Source of the DNA: Eucalyptus grandis
Taxonomy: Eukaryota; Streptophyta; Magnoliopsida; Myrtales; Myrtaceae
Reading direction: 5' to 3'
Assembly: GCF_016545825.1 (NCBI RefSeq)
Contig: NC_052612.1
Location: 6,510,001-6,574,000, forward strand
Length of the DNA: 64,000 nt
Part shown: piece after piece, positions 12,862 through 25,447 of the stretch
How positions within the stretch are numbered: the first letter of the stretch is position 1
Layout of the letters: every line of letters starts with the position of its first letter
Notes under the pieces: model-generated
The model's database searches: none
Told to the model about the DNA's origin: nothing
What the model saw: only the letters and a program-made list of their open reading frames with translations
Made by a program: the position numbers and the translations under genes

Positions 12862-13693
12862 GTACGTACCTAAATCTGCTTATGTGGAAATATATTTATC
12901 TATTTCGAGACTGACTCGTCCCAAATCTGTGCAATAACTTTTTGCTCTTACCAGAACCCCTTTACCGGTTTTTACTTAAAATTCCCTACCCTGCTTGTTA
13001 AAGTAGTTGGATACCCATCGGTTTAGCCGCATAATAAACAAATTATTCACATTAGAGCATAATAGATCGGCTTAAATATTACAAATACAACCATTTCACT
13101 AGAAACTCATGTGTTGTCGATCTTTGATTAGAAAAGCTATAAAGTGCAAATATTTAAGATTGATGACCATGAAAATCTGGGATCTAACAATGACGCCATG
13201 TTTGAAGCGAATGAGAGCCATGAACCAAAATGAACAAAAGGAAAGTTAAGGGCATGAATTATGAACTGGTAGCAAACCTGTAGGCTGCAAGGCGTGCTTT
13301 TTTCATTGAAAAAAGAGGAGGTGAAGGTTCCGTCACTCTCAGCAAATTGACGGAACATCATAAACGTTAATTTGTTTGTGACAAACAGTCAATAGGTTTT
13401 TAAGAAATTAACAAAAATGGATCTAAATAAAGAAAGAAAGTTTTTTTTTTTTTTTTTTAAATGAATACAGTTATCATAATCTTTGTAGAAAAAGCCAATA
13501 CGTAATCTAGCCTAAATTACCTTGACCATTAAAATATTGAGATAAAATTCATCAGACACACGATAATCAATTATGTGAAATTTTTTGGCTGCTAACACCA
13601 TGGATCCCAAGTTTACTACTTGAAAAGTGTAGCTGATGTTCATTGATCATCAAATTGGTGGATTGCATTCAGGTGTTACACTCATATCAAATA

Positions 13694-14419
13694 GGAGAAT
13701 TGTCCAAAAAGTTCTAAACTTATTATACGGTTGTCAATTTAATTATAAATCTTTTCAATTTGTCAATTTAATATCTATTTTAGTCCTAAACTTTTAAAGA
13801 TTTGTCAATTTAGTCCTTCTAATCAATTTTTACTGAGAAATCACTGACATGGCGGTTTAGTCAAAGCTAGCCATCCTACATGATGTTGATCGTTTATGTG
13901 GCTTTTTAACAATATTTTTTAATTTTTTGCATTTTTTTCCTTCTTTTTTTATCCCTTTTTTCGCTCTACCAGCCTCAAGCGAGGGCCACCCTCCGACCCT
14001 TGCTCAACCTTGCCCTTGCTCAACCTCCAGGCATCAACTATTGATGGTTGGAGAAGGGAAAAAGGAAAAAAAAAAGAAATTAGAAAAAAAGAAAAAAAAA
14101 GAAAAAGGAAAGGAAAAAGGAAAAAGGAAAAAATTTAGAAAAATAAAAAAATTGCAAAAATTATCCACATTAGCGTTGGCTGTGCCATGTAGAACAATCA
14201 GTACTACTAGACCACCATGCTTATGATTTCCAACAAAAATTGGCTAGAATGATAAATGACAAATTGTTAAAGGTTTATGATTAAATTGTACAATTAAAAG
14301 ATTTATGACTAAATTGGCAAGTTATTAAAATTTTAATGACTAAAGTTGGCACAATTGAAAGATTTAAGATTGAATTAATGATCATATAATAGATTTAAGA
14401 CTTTTTGGACAATTTTCCC
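13694..14419. mobile_element. Mutator-type miniature element M2 in intron 1
   Basis: Its ends ggagaattgtccaaaaagt and actttttggacaattttccc are inverted. The flanks tatcaaata (13685-13693) and tatcaagta (14420-14428) form a 9-bp target duplication with one mismatch, the size typical of Mutator-like elements. Subterminal 'tcaatttagtcctaaa' motifs repeat in both orientations. The centre has a GC-rich piece and a purine-rich AAG run. Its duplicates are at 49186 and 59511. Confidence 0.8.
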
Positions 14420-15144
14420 TATCAAGTATAATTCCAACCCTAGATGCAGTGACTTTATTTTTATCTGTCTCAATTTATTAATCCAAGCACATGTTATTAT
14501 TTACATTGCACGACATAACATGTTTGATGCTCTCTATTTGAACTGAACATGCAAAAACAATTTCAAATAGACATAAAGTGAAAATGCGTAACAATGTATT
14601 ATGTGATGCAAATACTAAATTAGCATACCCAATAAATATTTGTCTAAACTTACATCGCACTCGTTGAATAGATTATAAAAGTCGACCCCCACAAACAATG
14701 TTCATGATCCATTTATAAACGGCTTAACTTATTTGTGATAATACTATTAAACCTAATCCTACCATATTTAACCACGTTTCATGTGGTGAACATCTATGTA
14801 AAAGGGTTGTGTCATGGGTTGTCATCTCATACTTCTAACAAGCAATTTAGAAACTATACAAAAGATCCCATTGAAATTGGATTTACTATATATTTCTTAT
14901 TCTTACTGTCCAATATATAAGAATCCTTTTATGAAGTACTACCGATTGAAATCTGATAATAATAGTTGAGTTTATTCTTCATTGAATATAAAAGTAGATG
15001 ACACTGTGGAATGAATCGAGCGTTCCATGGACTTTTGTTCATAGGCACTGTACTAGGTTATCATGGTAGGCACTTTTTTTTAAGGTTCATATCAATTAAA
15101 TGAGGTAAGGTTATTTCTTTAAATCTAGTAATATTCTTTCACTT

Positions 15145-15883
15145 GGGAAAATTATCCAAAAATCCTAAACCTATTACACTTTTGCCAATTCAGTCCTAAA
15201 CCATTCAATTTTGTCAATTCAATACTAAACCATTTTACTTTTTACTAATTGAGTCCATCGAGCTAATTTTGACCAAAATTCATTGACATTGATTAATTTT
15301 TAAAATATTTTAATACTTTTTGGAAATTTTTATACATTTTTTTTTTTCTTCTTCTTTTTCTTTCTTTCTTCCTCCCTTTCTTCTTCCTTTTATCGGTGGC
15401 GGCTACCAATCACCGGTGATGGCCTAGCTACCAGCCATGGCTGGGTGAGTTGACCTTGCCCGCCGCAAGTGATGCCTAGCCGTGAGGCCAAGCCCCAACA
15501 AGGGTCAGCCTCCCCTAGGTTAGGCAAGACCAACCCTTGCCTAAACTAGGCAAAGGTGAGCCCCTTTGCTCGACCACGTCTTACTTGAGGCATGCGAGGC
15601 TAGCTGGCTCGGCCATAGTCAATGGCTGGCACAAAGGAAGAAGAAAGCAAAAAAGAAAATCAAAAAAATCAAAAAATATTTTTAAAAATTGTTTACATTA
15701 GTGCCAACCGTCCTACAAGACACCGCTAGTGTCCACGTCGGCATATTCCCATCAAAATTGGCTAGATGGACTTAATTAGTAAGAAGTAAAAATGTTTATG
15801 ACTAAATTGATAAAAATGCAAAAGGTTTATGACTAAATGGACATAAGTACAACATATTTAGAATTTTTTGGACAATTTGCACT
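15145..15883. mobile_element. Mutator-type miniature element M3 in intron 1
   Basis: It starts gggaaaattatccaaaaa and ends tttttggacaatttgcact. The flanks ctttcactt (15136-15144) and ctttcacta (15884-15892) are a 9-bp duplication with one mismatch. The GC-rich interior (about 15395-15630) is unlike the AT-rich surroundings and could be captured host DNA. A truncated duplicate starts at about 50638. Confidence 0.8.
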
Positions 15884-15892
15884 CTTTCACTA

Positions 15893-17573
15893 ATGTACCT
15901 AGAATGTAACCAGTTGCCCATATTGCTTAATTGAAATTTGTGGCCTGAAATGCTCCATCAATTTCAAGAATGACGGCATCCGTCATTTGAGCACATTTTT
16001 TTTATTTGTGTAAAATTGAAATATGTTTTTATTATAAATAATTGGTAAAATAGTATTCTATTTCAAATAAAATTTCCTCTTTTGAATAGAATAAATGCAA
16101 AATTCTTAATTAATGTTATATATTAATGTAAAATATAGAGGACTCGACAACAGTTTGAAAATTCCTAATTATTGTTGTTATATGACTCATGAATACAAAT
16201 TTGTATATGTACTTAACGATATTATTAGAGTATATTTTATAGGAAGTATTATAGAAATGTTAAAATTTTCAATAATTGCTCATTTGCAGTATTTGAAACT
16301 CAATAGAACTAATTTCGATAAAACTAATGTCTCTTTTGTTGAACAAAAGTCATGGTATTGGAGGCAAACATAAATCCTAATTTGAAGCAAAATAAATGGA
16401 AAGTGGAAGAAAAACACTCTTTGTGAGGAAAATAATCAATCCCTTACAAATTAGAGCCCTATAAATCACTTTTAGAGACAATTCTTAAAGAAAAAATCAT
16501 TATTTATTTATGTAGATGTTACAATGGTCTAGATTAATTTGCAAAGTTCACTGAACTTTTAGTATTATGGATGTAATTTTTATGGCGGTGAAATGAGACT
16601 TATTTTGTTTTGTGTTGTGTCATCACAGCTTAAATATGTGGTCGTTATAACTAGGATATATATGACTCCATGCAATGCACATACAAGATAGAACATATAA
16701 TGTGATTTATTGAGTAAAAATATCTTTCCTAGAATCACTAAAATTTCACAAAATATATTTGGTCCATTCAAAGATATAATGGGATTGAGTAGCACAATCC
16801 CCAAGGATGAGGTTATCTCTAAAGCACTCTCACCTGTCTTTGAAGTCCAATGGCCACCCACAATCCTCAAACACCGTTGGAATATTCTCAAACAATTGAA
16901 ACACCTCTCTCACATTATTGAACCTCTTTACTAGCACCTCCAAATTTTCATAGTTGGGGCCAAAAAGTTTTTATTTTGGTGAAGCCTTTTCCTTTCTGTA
17001 ATTTGTGATTTATAAGCTCTACTATCTTAGAAATAGATTCTGGTCACAAATTTTACTTAGATTTTACTCAAAAATTTTGCTTAATACATAATTTCTTAAT
17101 TGAGCTGAATAAGTGCCGTATACCTTTACGAAGAAGATGACGTTCAATCTAGAGATGATGGAACAATTTTAAGGGGGATTTCGGTATGGTGCTATGGAGG
17201 CTGTTGCAATATTCTTGACAATCAAATAAGTCTGCTTGATACTTGCCAGAATTCGACGAACCTAATATGAAAAGTTCATTTTCTTTTCCTTGATCATGCC
17301 TTAGCTTGCATTACGTCTGTCAACTCTATAGATACTTCATGGCGTGGAAATGCCATATAAATTGCTGTCATTTAGTAAGATTTTTATAGTAAAATCTTAA
17401 GTACATGTCGATGTCATTAACTAGTTTTGGTATTGCAATCTAATCTGTTATCGTCGACTATCAATACTAGTAGTGATTAAGGCACGTCAAAGATGTCCTT
17501 ACTCCAAAATGGGTTTAAATATATTGAGACCAACCAAGCTCCAACCATCCTAATTTGGAGCTCCTGATCCCAG
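15893..17573 (+). other. Remainder of ankyrin intron 1, no gene seen
   Basis: This AT-rich intron sequence ends in the acceptor cctgatcccag at 17563-17573. No reading frame here has family features. Confidence 0.5.
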
Positions 17574-18097
17574 ATTTATTCGGCCTGATACTCGAGAAAA
17601 ACATGAAGCTATTTGCAATGACCGACTCCAACGGGGGCAATGTATTCCATTTCGCAGCTCACCTAAATCACGCTTGGGTATTCGAATTCTTACAACCAGA
17701 AACTGAATATTTGACCTTAGAACAGGACATGAATGGAGATCTCCCCGTTCATATTGCGAGCAAGATGGGTTATGTTAAACATATCGAGAAGCTAGAGAAA
17801 GTATCACATTGTCTAAATGGGCAAGGGCAAACTATTCTTCATGTCGCCGCAAAATATGGAAGAGTCTCCGTAGTGAGATATATACTCAGCGATCCAAATC
17901 TAGGGATGCTGTTAAATGTACAAGATAATGATGGAAATACAGCTTTGCACTTGGCTGCGATGCATTCACAGCCCGCTGCTTTGATTCATCTTGTGCGGAC
18001 TGACGGAATTGTACCAAGCGTGTTCAACAATGAATGCTTGCTCGCTGTTGACATTGCTCGACGACGACACAAGGCAGAGGGGTATGACATTCGGCAT
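17574..18097 (+). pseudogene. Ankyrin gene copy A, exon 2 (open)
   Basis: This exon follows an AG acceptor at 17572-17573 and begins with two bases that complete the phase-1 codon of exon 1. It stays open throughout. It encodes four ankyrin repeats, recognisable from NVFHFAAHL, DLPVHIASKMG, QTILHVAAKYG and NTALHLAAMHS. The donor gtaggt at 18098 is phase 0, which suits exon 3. Its last 65 bp survive in segment B at about 51058-51122. Confidence 0.8.
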
Positions 18098-18733
18098 GTA
18101 GGTAACATGAACAGTCACTGTTTTATTTATTAACTTACTAGAGATTTCGTAGACTAATGCATTAGTTAAGGCAGATCTTGTATTCAAATCATTATGTCTC
18201 CCAGCCAACTAGATAGTAGAAGTAATGATCAAATTTCTAGAATAGCTGAGACTCCTCTTGGATAAATGTTCTGCAAGTCCCCAATTTAGTCTTGATAGGA
18301 GGTAATTAAAATTTGTGATCATGGATTTCTCTGCAGTTAGAAACAAGTAACGTGTCTTTCATAACACGGAGACAACAATTTATATATTTCGTTTAATTGA
18401 GCCTCTGAATACGGTCATGAATAAAAAGGCAGGGTTTGTCGAGGTTGCATTCTGTTTTTCATAAAAAGCCAGGGGTCAATGTGACAAATTTGACCGCTCC
18501 AAATGTTGCACAATCTCATAACATTATCATTTTGTCGACCTATGAAATGATTGCCCGCATAGATTCCATTCATGCCTCTTTTTTCGTCTAAAACGAACTT
18601 GGCAATTTTGTGCTAATTCTTCAAAAAGAGCAGAAACTGCATCTTTAGAAGCAAACGTTTCCAGAGTTCATTCCCGTTATAAATATGGTATAAGTTTGTT
18701 CTTATTTTCCTTTTTACATGCTTCCGATCTCAG

Positions 18734-19542
18734 CACTTGGCATACCTGGCGTTGCTTTGCTCGCTCGCGGAAGAAGGTCCACTTGAAAACCAAGAGTTAA
18801 TCCTAGTTAGAGCCGAAGCTCGAGATGAAGATTTATCAGTAGTCCGCTCGCGCAAAAGCATGCCGAGCAGGGACATCGTCTTGGATCACATCAATTCCCG
18901 TATGGTGGTGGCAACGCTTGTGGCCACAGTGAGTTTGCAGCTGGTTTTGCAGTTCCTGGAGGATTTAACAGCTCGGACACAGCCTCCAAAGATGAGCGGG
19001 GCATGGCTACGATGCTGGACAATAAAATGTTCCAGGCTTTCGCGATTTGCAACACCATCGCGATGTTCTGCTCAATGACTGTGGTCGTCAACCTCATCTG
19101 GGGGCAGACAGTTGATGTCAACGCTGCAGTCGCTGCATTCGAGCGCACAACGCTACCACTACAAATTGCACTCCCGGCGATGTCCACCGCTTTCTTAACT
19201 GGTGTCACCTTGACCGTTGGCAAACTCCCGTGGCTTGCTAACACCATATTTTATTTGGGACTCGTTTTCCTCCTCATTATCTCAGTCGCTAAATTGTTAG
19301 AGAAGCCTCTCTTCTTTCACATCGGCGGTCGTCCTCTCCGTCAACTAACATTCTGGCTTATTCTGGCTTACATTTATTTGTGGAGAGTTGAGACGTACAT
19401 TTATGATGACGATGACGCGAAAGATAACAGAAGGAAGAGCAAGACCTTCGCTAGTCCGCCTGTGGATGGTACTGGCGAATCGAGGACCGATGACTCGGCG
19501 AAAGCAAAATGTGAGGATGCGTTACATCCTCCAAGTCACTGA
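18734..19542 (+). pseudogene. Ankyrin gene copy A, exon 3 with PGG domain (1-bp frameshift)
   Basis: The acceptor ctcag ends at 18733. The exon opens in the right phase and reads into MVVATLVATV, the start of the PGG domain. A missing base near 18930 shifts the frame; the signature AGFAVPGGF is then found in the next frame, continuing through NKMFQAFAICN and further hydrophobic segments to the stop at 19542. The tail after the last membrane segment is charged (DDDDAKDNRRK). Confidence 0.85.
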
Positions 19543-20161
19543 TTTGAATTGATCATTCCATATTATCTGTAATATGTAGTAATAATATATGTTTTCCTTG
19601 GTGAGTGTGACTCACTCTACGGTTGCTTTCCTTTATGTCAGATCAAAGGTGATTGTTAATGTATGTAAGCTAAACCATGTGTTTCTCTAATAACTTAACT
19701 TATTAGAATTGTTGGATATAATTCCATCAAATTTCATATGTTATTAAAGCAGAGGTTCTAAGTTCAAACATTTTCAGGTCCTATTTGCTTCATCTATTAT
19801 ATGTTCTCATGTTTCATTCTTAGATCAAGTCAAGCTTACGAGTGAAGATGAGTATAAAAGTATTTGTATTAAAGTATTTGAATTAAACATCGCATTTGTC
19901 TAATAATTTAAATTTTTAGAACGAGTATTTATAGTTCCCCGAAATTTCAAAGTGATACACACTTCATGTAAATTAAATGGATGAATGGCTCATTTCATCC
20001 ATTTCATCGCCCTGGAATCAAATTGTTAACTTTGAACATGTGGAAGCTCGTGGGTTTATGAAATCATTCGTCTAGAGTAGCCATGTCCGATTTACTTTGA
20101 ACTAGTCCAATTTGCGGCACTCTCGAGTCACGAAATCCTAAGCACTCACTTACCTATCTAG
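19543..20161. other. 3' flank of the ankyrin gene
   Basis: AT-rich DNA with no gene recognised. Poly(A) signal-like aataat occurs near 19581. Confidence 0.4.
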
Positions 20162-20719
20162 TAAGGGTGTGCAAAATACCGGGAACCGCCCGGACTGCTC
20201 ATAACAAGATTGGAATCGCCCGGAACCGGCGGTTCTTGAGGGAACCGGTCCAGTCCCGAGTTCCAATTTATGGGAACCGGTGGGTACCAGTCCGGTTCCC
20301 GGTTCCATGGGCAGATCCTCCTGCCCGGACCAGACCGGAACCTTTTTAATATTAAAAAAAAAAATTACTAAAAGAAACCTTAGATCTCATCTCACTCCCT
20401 TCGTCTTTGGCTCCTAATCCTATTGTCATTTCGCTGCGTTTACTTCTCCCGCCGTCCGCATCTCCACGTACTTAAATTTGGTTTTTCTTTCTTTGGCTTG
20501 CTTTGATGTCATGTAGTCGTTCTATGTTGAAAACCAAAATTGTTTCGTGTCAAGATCGGTTCCATGGATCCACCCGGGAATCGGACCGCTCCGGTTAGGT
20601 TCCCGGGTGGATCCATGCAACAAACGAGTGAATCATGGTTCTAATTTTTCGAAATTGGATCTTAGCGAGCAGTTCCCTTCTAGGTCAAGAACCGCCCACC
20701 CGAACCATGCACACCCTTA
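20162..20719. mobile_element. hAT-type element with taagggtgtgca termini
   Basis: A perfect 12-bp terminal inverted repeat, taagggtgtgca / tgcacaccctta, bounds 558 bp. The flanks ctatctag (20154-20161) and ctgtctgg (20720-20727) agree at 6 of 8 positions, as expected for an aged 8-bp hAT target duplication. The interior repeats ggaaccgg and ccggaacc, and contains a long palindrome around 20560-20616 (tggatccacccgggaa and its reverse). There is no transposase. Confidence 0.75.
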
Positions 20720-20727
20720 CTGTCTGG

Positions 20728-21189
20728 TGTGCAAAGAAAATAATTCTCAAATTCTCATCGCCTACTCTCTGAGTCGAGAGTTGGGTGAAGAAAACTGGAA
20801 CAAAATAATTCTCTTCACTACTCACAAAAAAATAGAATCAAACACCGAACTCATTTCCATTTACACCCCTTTCATTTCCCCACTTCTCCCTCCTAGGCGC
20901 CCAATTTCTGTGCATGCAAATGAGTTTTGGTGTTTGATTCGTGGCGGGGTATAATCTAGTGAGCAGCGGGCACAAAAGTTTAGTCAGGGGACGAGATAAA
21001 AAGGAATTGCAATACGCAACTCAAGGAGAATTGTGGAAAAGTCTGAATATGTGATTTTCCTCCTCCGATCTCCGATTTTTATTTCAAAGCTGGTTGGTTT
21101 TGACACGTAGAATACAACTCTAAAGTGATTCTGGACCTATTTATCCGACAGTGAACGTAGATAATTACAAAAAATAAAAAGGATCCCAC
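20728..21189. other. Intergenic, nothing recognised
   Basis: An open frame crosses this stretch from inside the hAT-type element, but it has no domain and its composition is that of noncoding DNA. Confidence 0.4.
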
Positions 21190-21974
21190 TTTATGAATGT
21201 CTATTGAGTTACAAACTATTAAAAATAGTCAATTTAATTTTAAACATCTTGACAATTTGTCAATATAGTCATTTTGACCAATTTTGACCGAAAATCGTTG
21301 ACGTAGATGCTAGCCATCCTATGACACATGACTAGTATTGAGGTGGACAATTTTTGTAATTTTAAAAAAAAAAATCTCAATTTTTTTTTTTTTTCATGTT
21401 TTCATTTTCTTCATTTTCTTTTCTTATATTTTCTTTTTTTCTTTTTCTTATTCCCCATCGCCGGCCATTGGTCGGTCCATGGCTTCGGTGATTGATAGCA
21501 AGGGCCCAGATGCCCTCGCCAGCGATTAGCAAGGGTTGATGGATTTGCTAGGGCCACAGACTAATGGAGGGATAAAGGAAGAAAAAAGAAACTAAGAAGA
21601 GGAAAAAAGTTTTGTAAAAATTATCCACATTAGCATCGGCACCTATATCGGGCGAGGCCAATCTCGTCATGGCTTGGCCTAGATCTGGGTGAAGCCGCCT
21701 CGCGCGTGGCCCTGAGGCCTCGCTCATGGCTGCCGAGACTCGTCAAAGAAGCAAAAGAATCAAGAAGAAAAAAATAAAAGGAAAAATAAAAAATATTATT
21801 CAAAAAAATTATTAAAATTGCCACGTCGCGTTGACCGAATGGCCAGTGTCCACATCAACGTTAACCACCTAAAATTGGCCGAATGGATTGAATCGACACA
21901 ATTACGAAAAGTTTAGAACTGAATTGAGACAATTATAATGGATTAAGGATTTTTTGGTAATTCTCCCAATCTAT
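21190..21974. mobile_element. Mutator-type miniature element M4 (degenerate)
   Basis: It shares the family's 'gtcaatttaattttaaac' and 'tttgaccgaaaatcgttgac' phrases at the left, and the right end ggattttttggtaattctccc. The ends are eroded and no clear target duplication was found. The interior has two GC-rich pieces (21460-21550 and 21630-21740), each followed by an A-rich run, suggesting a nested or duplicated element. Confidence 0.55.
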
Positions 21975-23301
21975 CTATTATCTCCATTTTTAGATTGCGA
22001 CATGTGTCCATCCAATTTTAGTCCTCACCGCACCTCATCTAAATACCATCAAACCTTAGCAGCGAGGATGGTACTTGGAGATCTATGCAAATATTTATAT
22101 ATAAAAATCACATTGAGATAGTAAAGTGTGCTCACCATCATCATATCATCATCCATCAAGTCGATTCCACATAATGATCTATTTGTCACTTTCAACATCC
22201 TGGGACCGACCAAAAAAAACATCCTAGGGATTAAATTTTTCAATTAATTACGGTAGGATGAGAAGTATTTTTCATAAAGAACGGACATTCAAGAAGTCTT
22301 GCTAGATTGATAGATTGATGTTGCAAATGGTTCTCTTCTCAAGTAGCATGAAAAATTATGCTACTCAAATGTAGAGCCTCCTTTTTTTTCTATTTTTTCG
22401 GCAGATCTTCCCAATCAAATTACAGGGTTACGACTATGAAAGCTTGCAGCACAAGTACAAAAAATACCAAATCAATCATCTATTGACTTCTTGATGCTCA
22501 TTAAATCTGATTCACAAAATAGGTTGGGACCCATTTTGCTAGCCTACTAAAATACATTTTAATAAATTAAGGATTTATACGACGTCCTAGTTCACAAAGA
22601 TGTGCTGTTGCTGTTGACAAATCGACAGTGATTGATTTCATGAACTCATCGTCATATTGTCAACATTCCCATTATATATGAGCATAAGAGTGAACTTTGA
22701 TTTTTGAGCATCAAGAGATAAGATTGACTTAAATAGAATGCCAAATAGCCCAAGTATCACAATTAGATAAGTCCAAACCCCAAACACATTTTTTTTTTTA
22801 ACCCCAAACACATTCAACTATGGTTTTTTTTTTTTTTCCTTATAACTTTCTTCACATAATATAAGAATGTACTTTATGGTTAATGATCATATATATCACG
22901 GTTTATGAAAGACTGTGCCACATCGATAGTTTTAGATGTTAGTCCAAATTCGAAATACCGGGCCGACGTTTGAGATTTTATTGGCCATTCGGCATTTCAT
23001 TTATAACTCATGAAGTCTATCACTGCATGAAATTTACTGAAAATGAGAGAATCTCACAATACCAACAAAACATCAAGTTTATTCAACTTTTTTACCCTTG
23101 ATACACTCCACATGTAGCCCAATTTACAAAATTCCACAAAAAGCACTGCTCAGCAAAGACGAACAACAGCACCCATCGGCCCAACATGCTTAACTCCAAG
23201 CATAGAGTGACTCGAACTCTTCTTGTCTCCTTTTCAGTTTACCACAACCAGACATATTTAATACAGTACCGTGAACAAGACAAGATAGCGATGAGATCGG
23301 C
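21975..23301. other. 3' flank of PR-10 copy 1; partly duplicated
   Basis: No gene is seen. 22188-22945 recurs at 51297-52050. 22690-23240 is also similar to 26150-26730, the matching flank of PR-10 copy 3, showing that the PR-10 genes were duplicated with their downstream DNA. Confidence 0.6.
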
Positions 23302-23597
23302 TCAATAGGCATCAGGGTTTGCCAAGAGATAAGCCTCGATGGCCTTGAACATCTCGGACGCCTTCTCTTTCCCAGCCTTGATCTTCTCCTCAGTGATGTC
23401 CACCTCGCCGATGGTGAAGTACTTGCTCGTGTTCTTGCACACCGAGCCTCCCTCGGGCGATGCGGTGATCTTCATCTCGTAGCTGATCTTCTCGAAGGTG
23501 GTGCCTAGCGCGTCGCCCTCAACGATCGAGTAGCTGTAGGTGAAGTTCTCCTTGTCCAGGGCCTCAACCTTGTGCTTCATTCTCTTGTAATGACTGC
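23302..23597 (-). pseudogene. PR-10 / Bet v 1 family, copy 1: orphan exon 2
   Basis: The exon follows an acceptor (tgatag just above 23597) and reads 97 codons without a break to TGA. Typical Bet v 1 C-terminal features are present: a [12 protein letters not shown] strand, EGD, the [12 protein letters not shown] strand, and the long C-terminal helix containing [17 protein letters not shown]-10 proteins are cytosolic ligand-binding defence proteins of about 160 residues; the first 61 residues (exon 1, with the GxGGxG loop) are missing. Upstream, the intron runs for about 190 bp into a receptor-kinase fragment. Without exon 1 it is most likely non-functional, though the open exon suggests the loss is recent. 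Confidence 0.85.
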
Positions 23598-23787
23598 CTA
23601 TCAAGGTAACAAAAAGTAATATTCACATTTAGAACTCGCTGGTTTCAACATCATGAGCAACGATCTTGATGGTGTCGATTGGGCCATTTAGGATGTTCCA
23701 ACTGCAATCTGATACGATTGACTTAGACATGGCTTGATTTCCCTCGATTGGAGTCAAGTCACGTGATCACTTGTGTAAATCATCGAG

Positions 23788-24979
23788 ATGCTTGTTTCAC
23801 TGCCGAAGCACCAAAATTAGAGCAATAAGAGTCACGAGAAGTAGTAAGCAGCAAACGCAACAATCAGATTAATCAAAACCTTTCTCCGATGGTCAGTCGA
23901 TTTACTGCTCGACCGACATGGAGACATTCCGTCGCGTTTCCTCACAAGCCTGGATTTGCGATAAAAGCACTTCCCACTAATTGTTGGAAAAGGCGACCAC
24001 TAGGAACTGCGCCTGTCAACTTGTTTTACAAGAAGCCAATGAAGCTTAAACGGCTCATGCTGGTGAGAGTAGTTGGGATCTTACCTGACAAATCATCATG
24101 CGAAACATTGAGATTTTCCAAATCAGTGAGCTTTGCTAAATTGGAAGGAATTGATCCTGCTAGTGAATTGTGGCTCGGGTCTAGGTGGTTCTGTAGCGTG
24201 AATGAGTTCCCCAGCTCTGGCGACATGACACCCAACAGATTGTTGTTGCTCAAGTTCAGGCTCAGTAAATTCTCACAATTTTCTAGCTCTTTTGGTATGC
24301 TAACCGCTCAATGCCTTCTCCCCAAAAAACAAGATAATCTAGCTTCGATAAGTTTTTTAACGAGGTGGTAATATCTCCGACGAAATGGTTGTTGCTCAAT
24401 TTTAGCCTTATCAACTCCCCTAGATTTCCCATCTCGTCGAGAATTTTCCTGGTCAGTTCATTGCCGTAGGAAGTCAAAACATGCAACTGGGACAATTTCC
24501 TGAGCTCCGACGAGATGCGGCTGGCAATTTTGTTACCATCTATCAGCAAATTCGTGAGATTCATACACTCTCCCCATTCTGCAGAGAGATTCCCGACAAA
24601 TCGGCTGTTGCTGAGGCTTATAAAGTCCAGATTCGGTCTGAACGAACTCATGACATCTGTAGTGAACTGATTGCTGTTCAGATGGACTCTCGTTAGCCTC
24701 GGAAAATTCCTCAAGCAGTCAGGCGGCAGCTCGGTGAAGTTATTCCCATCGACCGCGAGATATCCAAGAGCAAAGTCGCTGCATATATTTTGCAGCATTT
24801 CTCCAATGAAGCTGTTGTTCGTAAAGGTAACGATCCCCAGAGAAGGGCTGTACTTGCCGAAATCACGTGTTATGCCTCCCGAGAAATTGTTCTTGAACAA
24901 ATAGATGGACCGTAAGTTAGCAAGGCGAGAGATGGTCTCACAAGAAAATATTGTGTACACAAGTGATGCTACGTCATGG
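23788..24979 (-). pseudogene. LRR receptor-like kinase fragment (LRRs, membrane segment, no kinase)
   Basis: Read on the minus strand, leucine-rich repeats begin with ANLRSIYLFKNNFSG and run through NICSDFALGYLAVDGNNF, LSNSRFVGNLSAEWGECM and MGNLGELIRLKLSNNHFVG. After a frame break near 24290 they continue with LQNHLDPSHNSLAGSIPSNL. A NPGL motif (next codon a stop) and then a hydrophobic membrane-spanning stretch near 23800-23890 follow, with stops and a frameshift. The layout resembles the subfamily XII/MIK2-like receptor ectodomain. The signal peptide, N-terminal LRRs and kinase are absent. Both ends abut PR-10 sequence: exon 2 of copy 2 on one side and the intron of copy 1 on the other. 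Confidence 0.85.
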
Positions 24980-25447
24980 CTTTTCCTTCCCAGCCTAGAT
25001 CTCCTCTTCTTCAACTTGAAGTGCCTTCTTGCTGTTGTCCTTGCTCGTCATCCTGCAGACCAACCCTCCATCGCTGGTGGCCTCAAACTTGACCTCGTAA
25101 TCGATCGACTGGAGCTTGTCACCCAGCACGTCACCCTCGATCATCATGTTCCTACACATGAAGTTCTCCTTGTCGAGCTCATCGATCTGGTGCTTCACAT
25201 ACTTGAAATGACTAGCTGCAATTACACTATGAAAATCCCTGCTCGATGAGTGTTGAGTGTACATACCTTCGGTGAAATTTAACTTGCTCAATGCTCCCGG
25301 CTCCACCGTCGCCTTGCACCAGCTCCACGCTCTTTATTAACTGAGGCAGGAGCTTCGGGATCAGGGTATTTGACTCGACAATCAAGGCCTTGAGAATGCG
25401 AGCCGGAGCAATCGAATGTGAGCTCGTGTGAAGCTGGTTGCACCCAT
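24980..25447 (-). pseudogene. PR-10 / Bet v 1 family, copy 2: frameshifted and truncated
   Basis: An ATG at 25445-25447 opens exon 1 (25267-25447). The PR-10 match (APARILKALIVESNTLIPKLLPQ, then the QGDGGAG loop) is spread over different frames, so at least two shifts are present, plus an extra A just before the donor. The donor gtatgt and acceptor ttgcag give a 51-bp intron (25216-25266) at the family's conserved site. Exon 2 reads SHFKYVKHQIDELDKENF to a TAG at 24995-24997, where relatives have a lysine codon. Homology then continues for about 15 bp (AGKEK) before switching to the LRR fragment. It is non-functional as read. Confidence 0.85.

Larger units (their letters stand above)
12046..19542 (+). 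pseudogene. ACD6-like ankyrin-repeat/PGG membrane protein gene, copy A, frameshifted
   Basis: Three exons can be joined at matching phases: 12046-12861, 17574-18097 and 18734-19542. They encode an acidic N-terminus, about eight ankyrin repeats in exons 1-2, and a C-terminal PGG domain with several hydrophobic segments in exon 3. Plant proteins with this layout (ACD6 and relatives) sit in membranes and act in salicylate-linked defence and cell death. Exon 1 carries several frameshifts (about 12290-12470) and exon 3 has a 1-bp loss near 18930, just before the PGG motif. As read, no full-length product is possible. Sequencing error could explain one shift but hardly all of them. Partial copies lie at 47635 and 54938. 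An expressed truncated form cannot be ruled out. Confidence 0.85.
8695..22945. repeat. Segment A of a local segmental duplication
   Basis: Blocks of this segment recur in the same order and orientation from 28616 to 52050 (segment B). 8695-9463 matches 28616-29378. 9459-10768 matches 34921-36338. 10848-15545 matches 46448-51058. 18031-18275 matches about 51059-51296. 22188-22945 matches 51297-52050. Segment A contains the longest ankyrin gene copy. Identity looks above 90 percent by eye; it was not calculated. Confidence 0.9.
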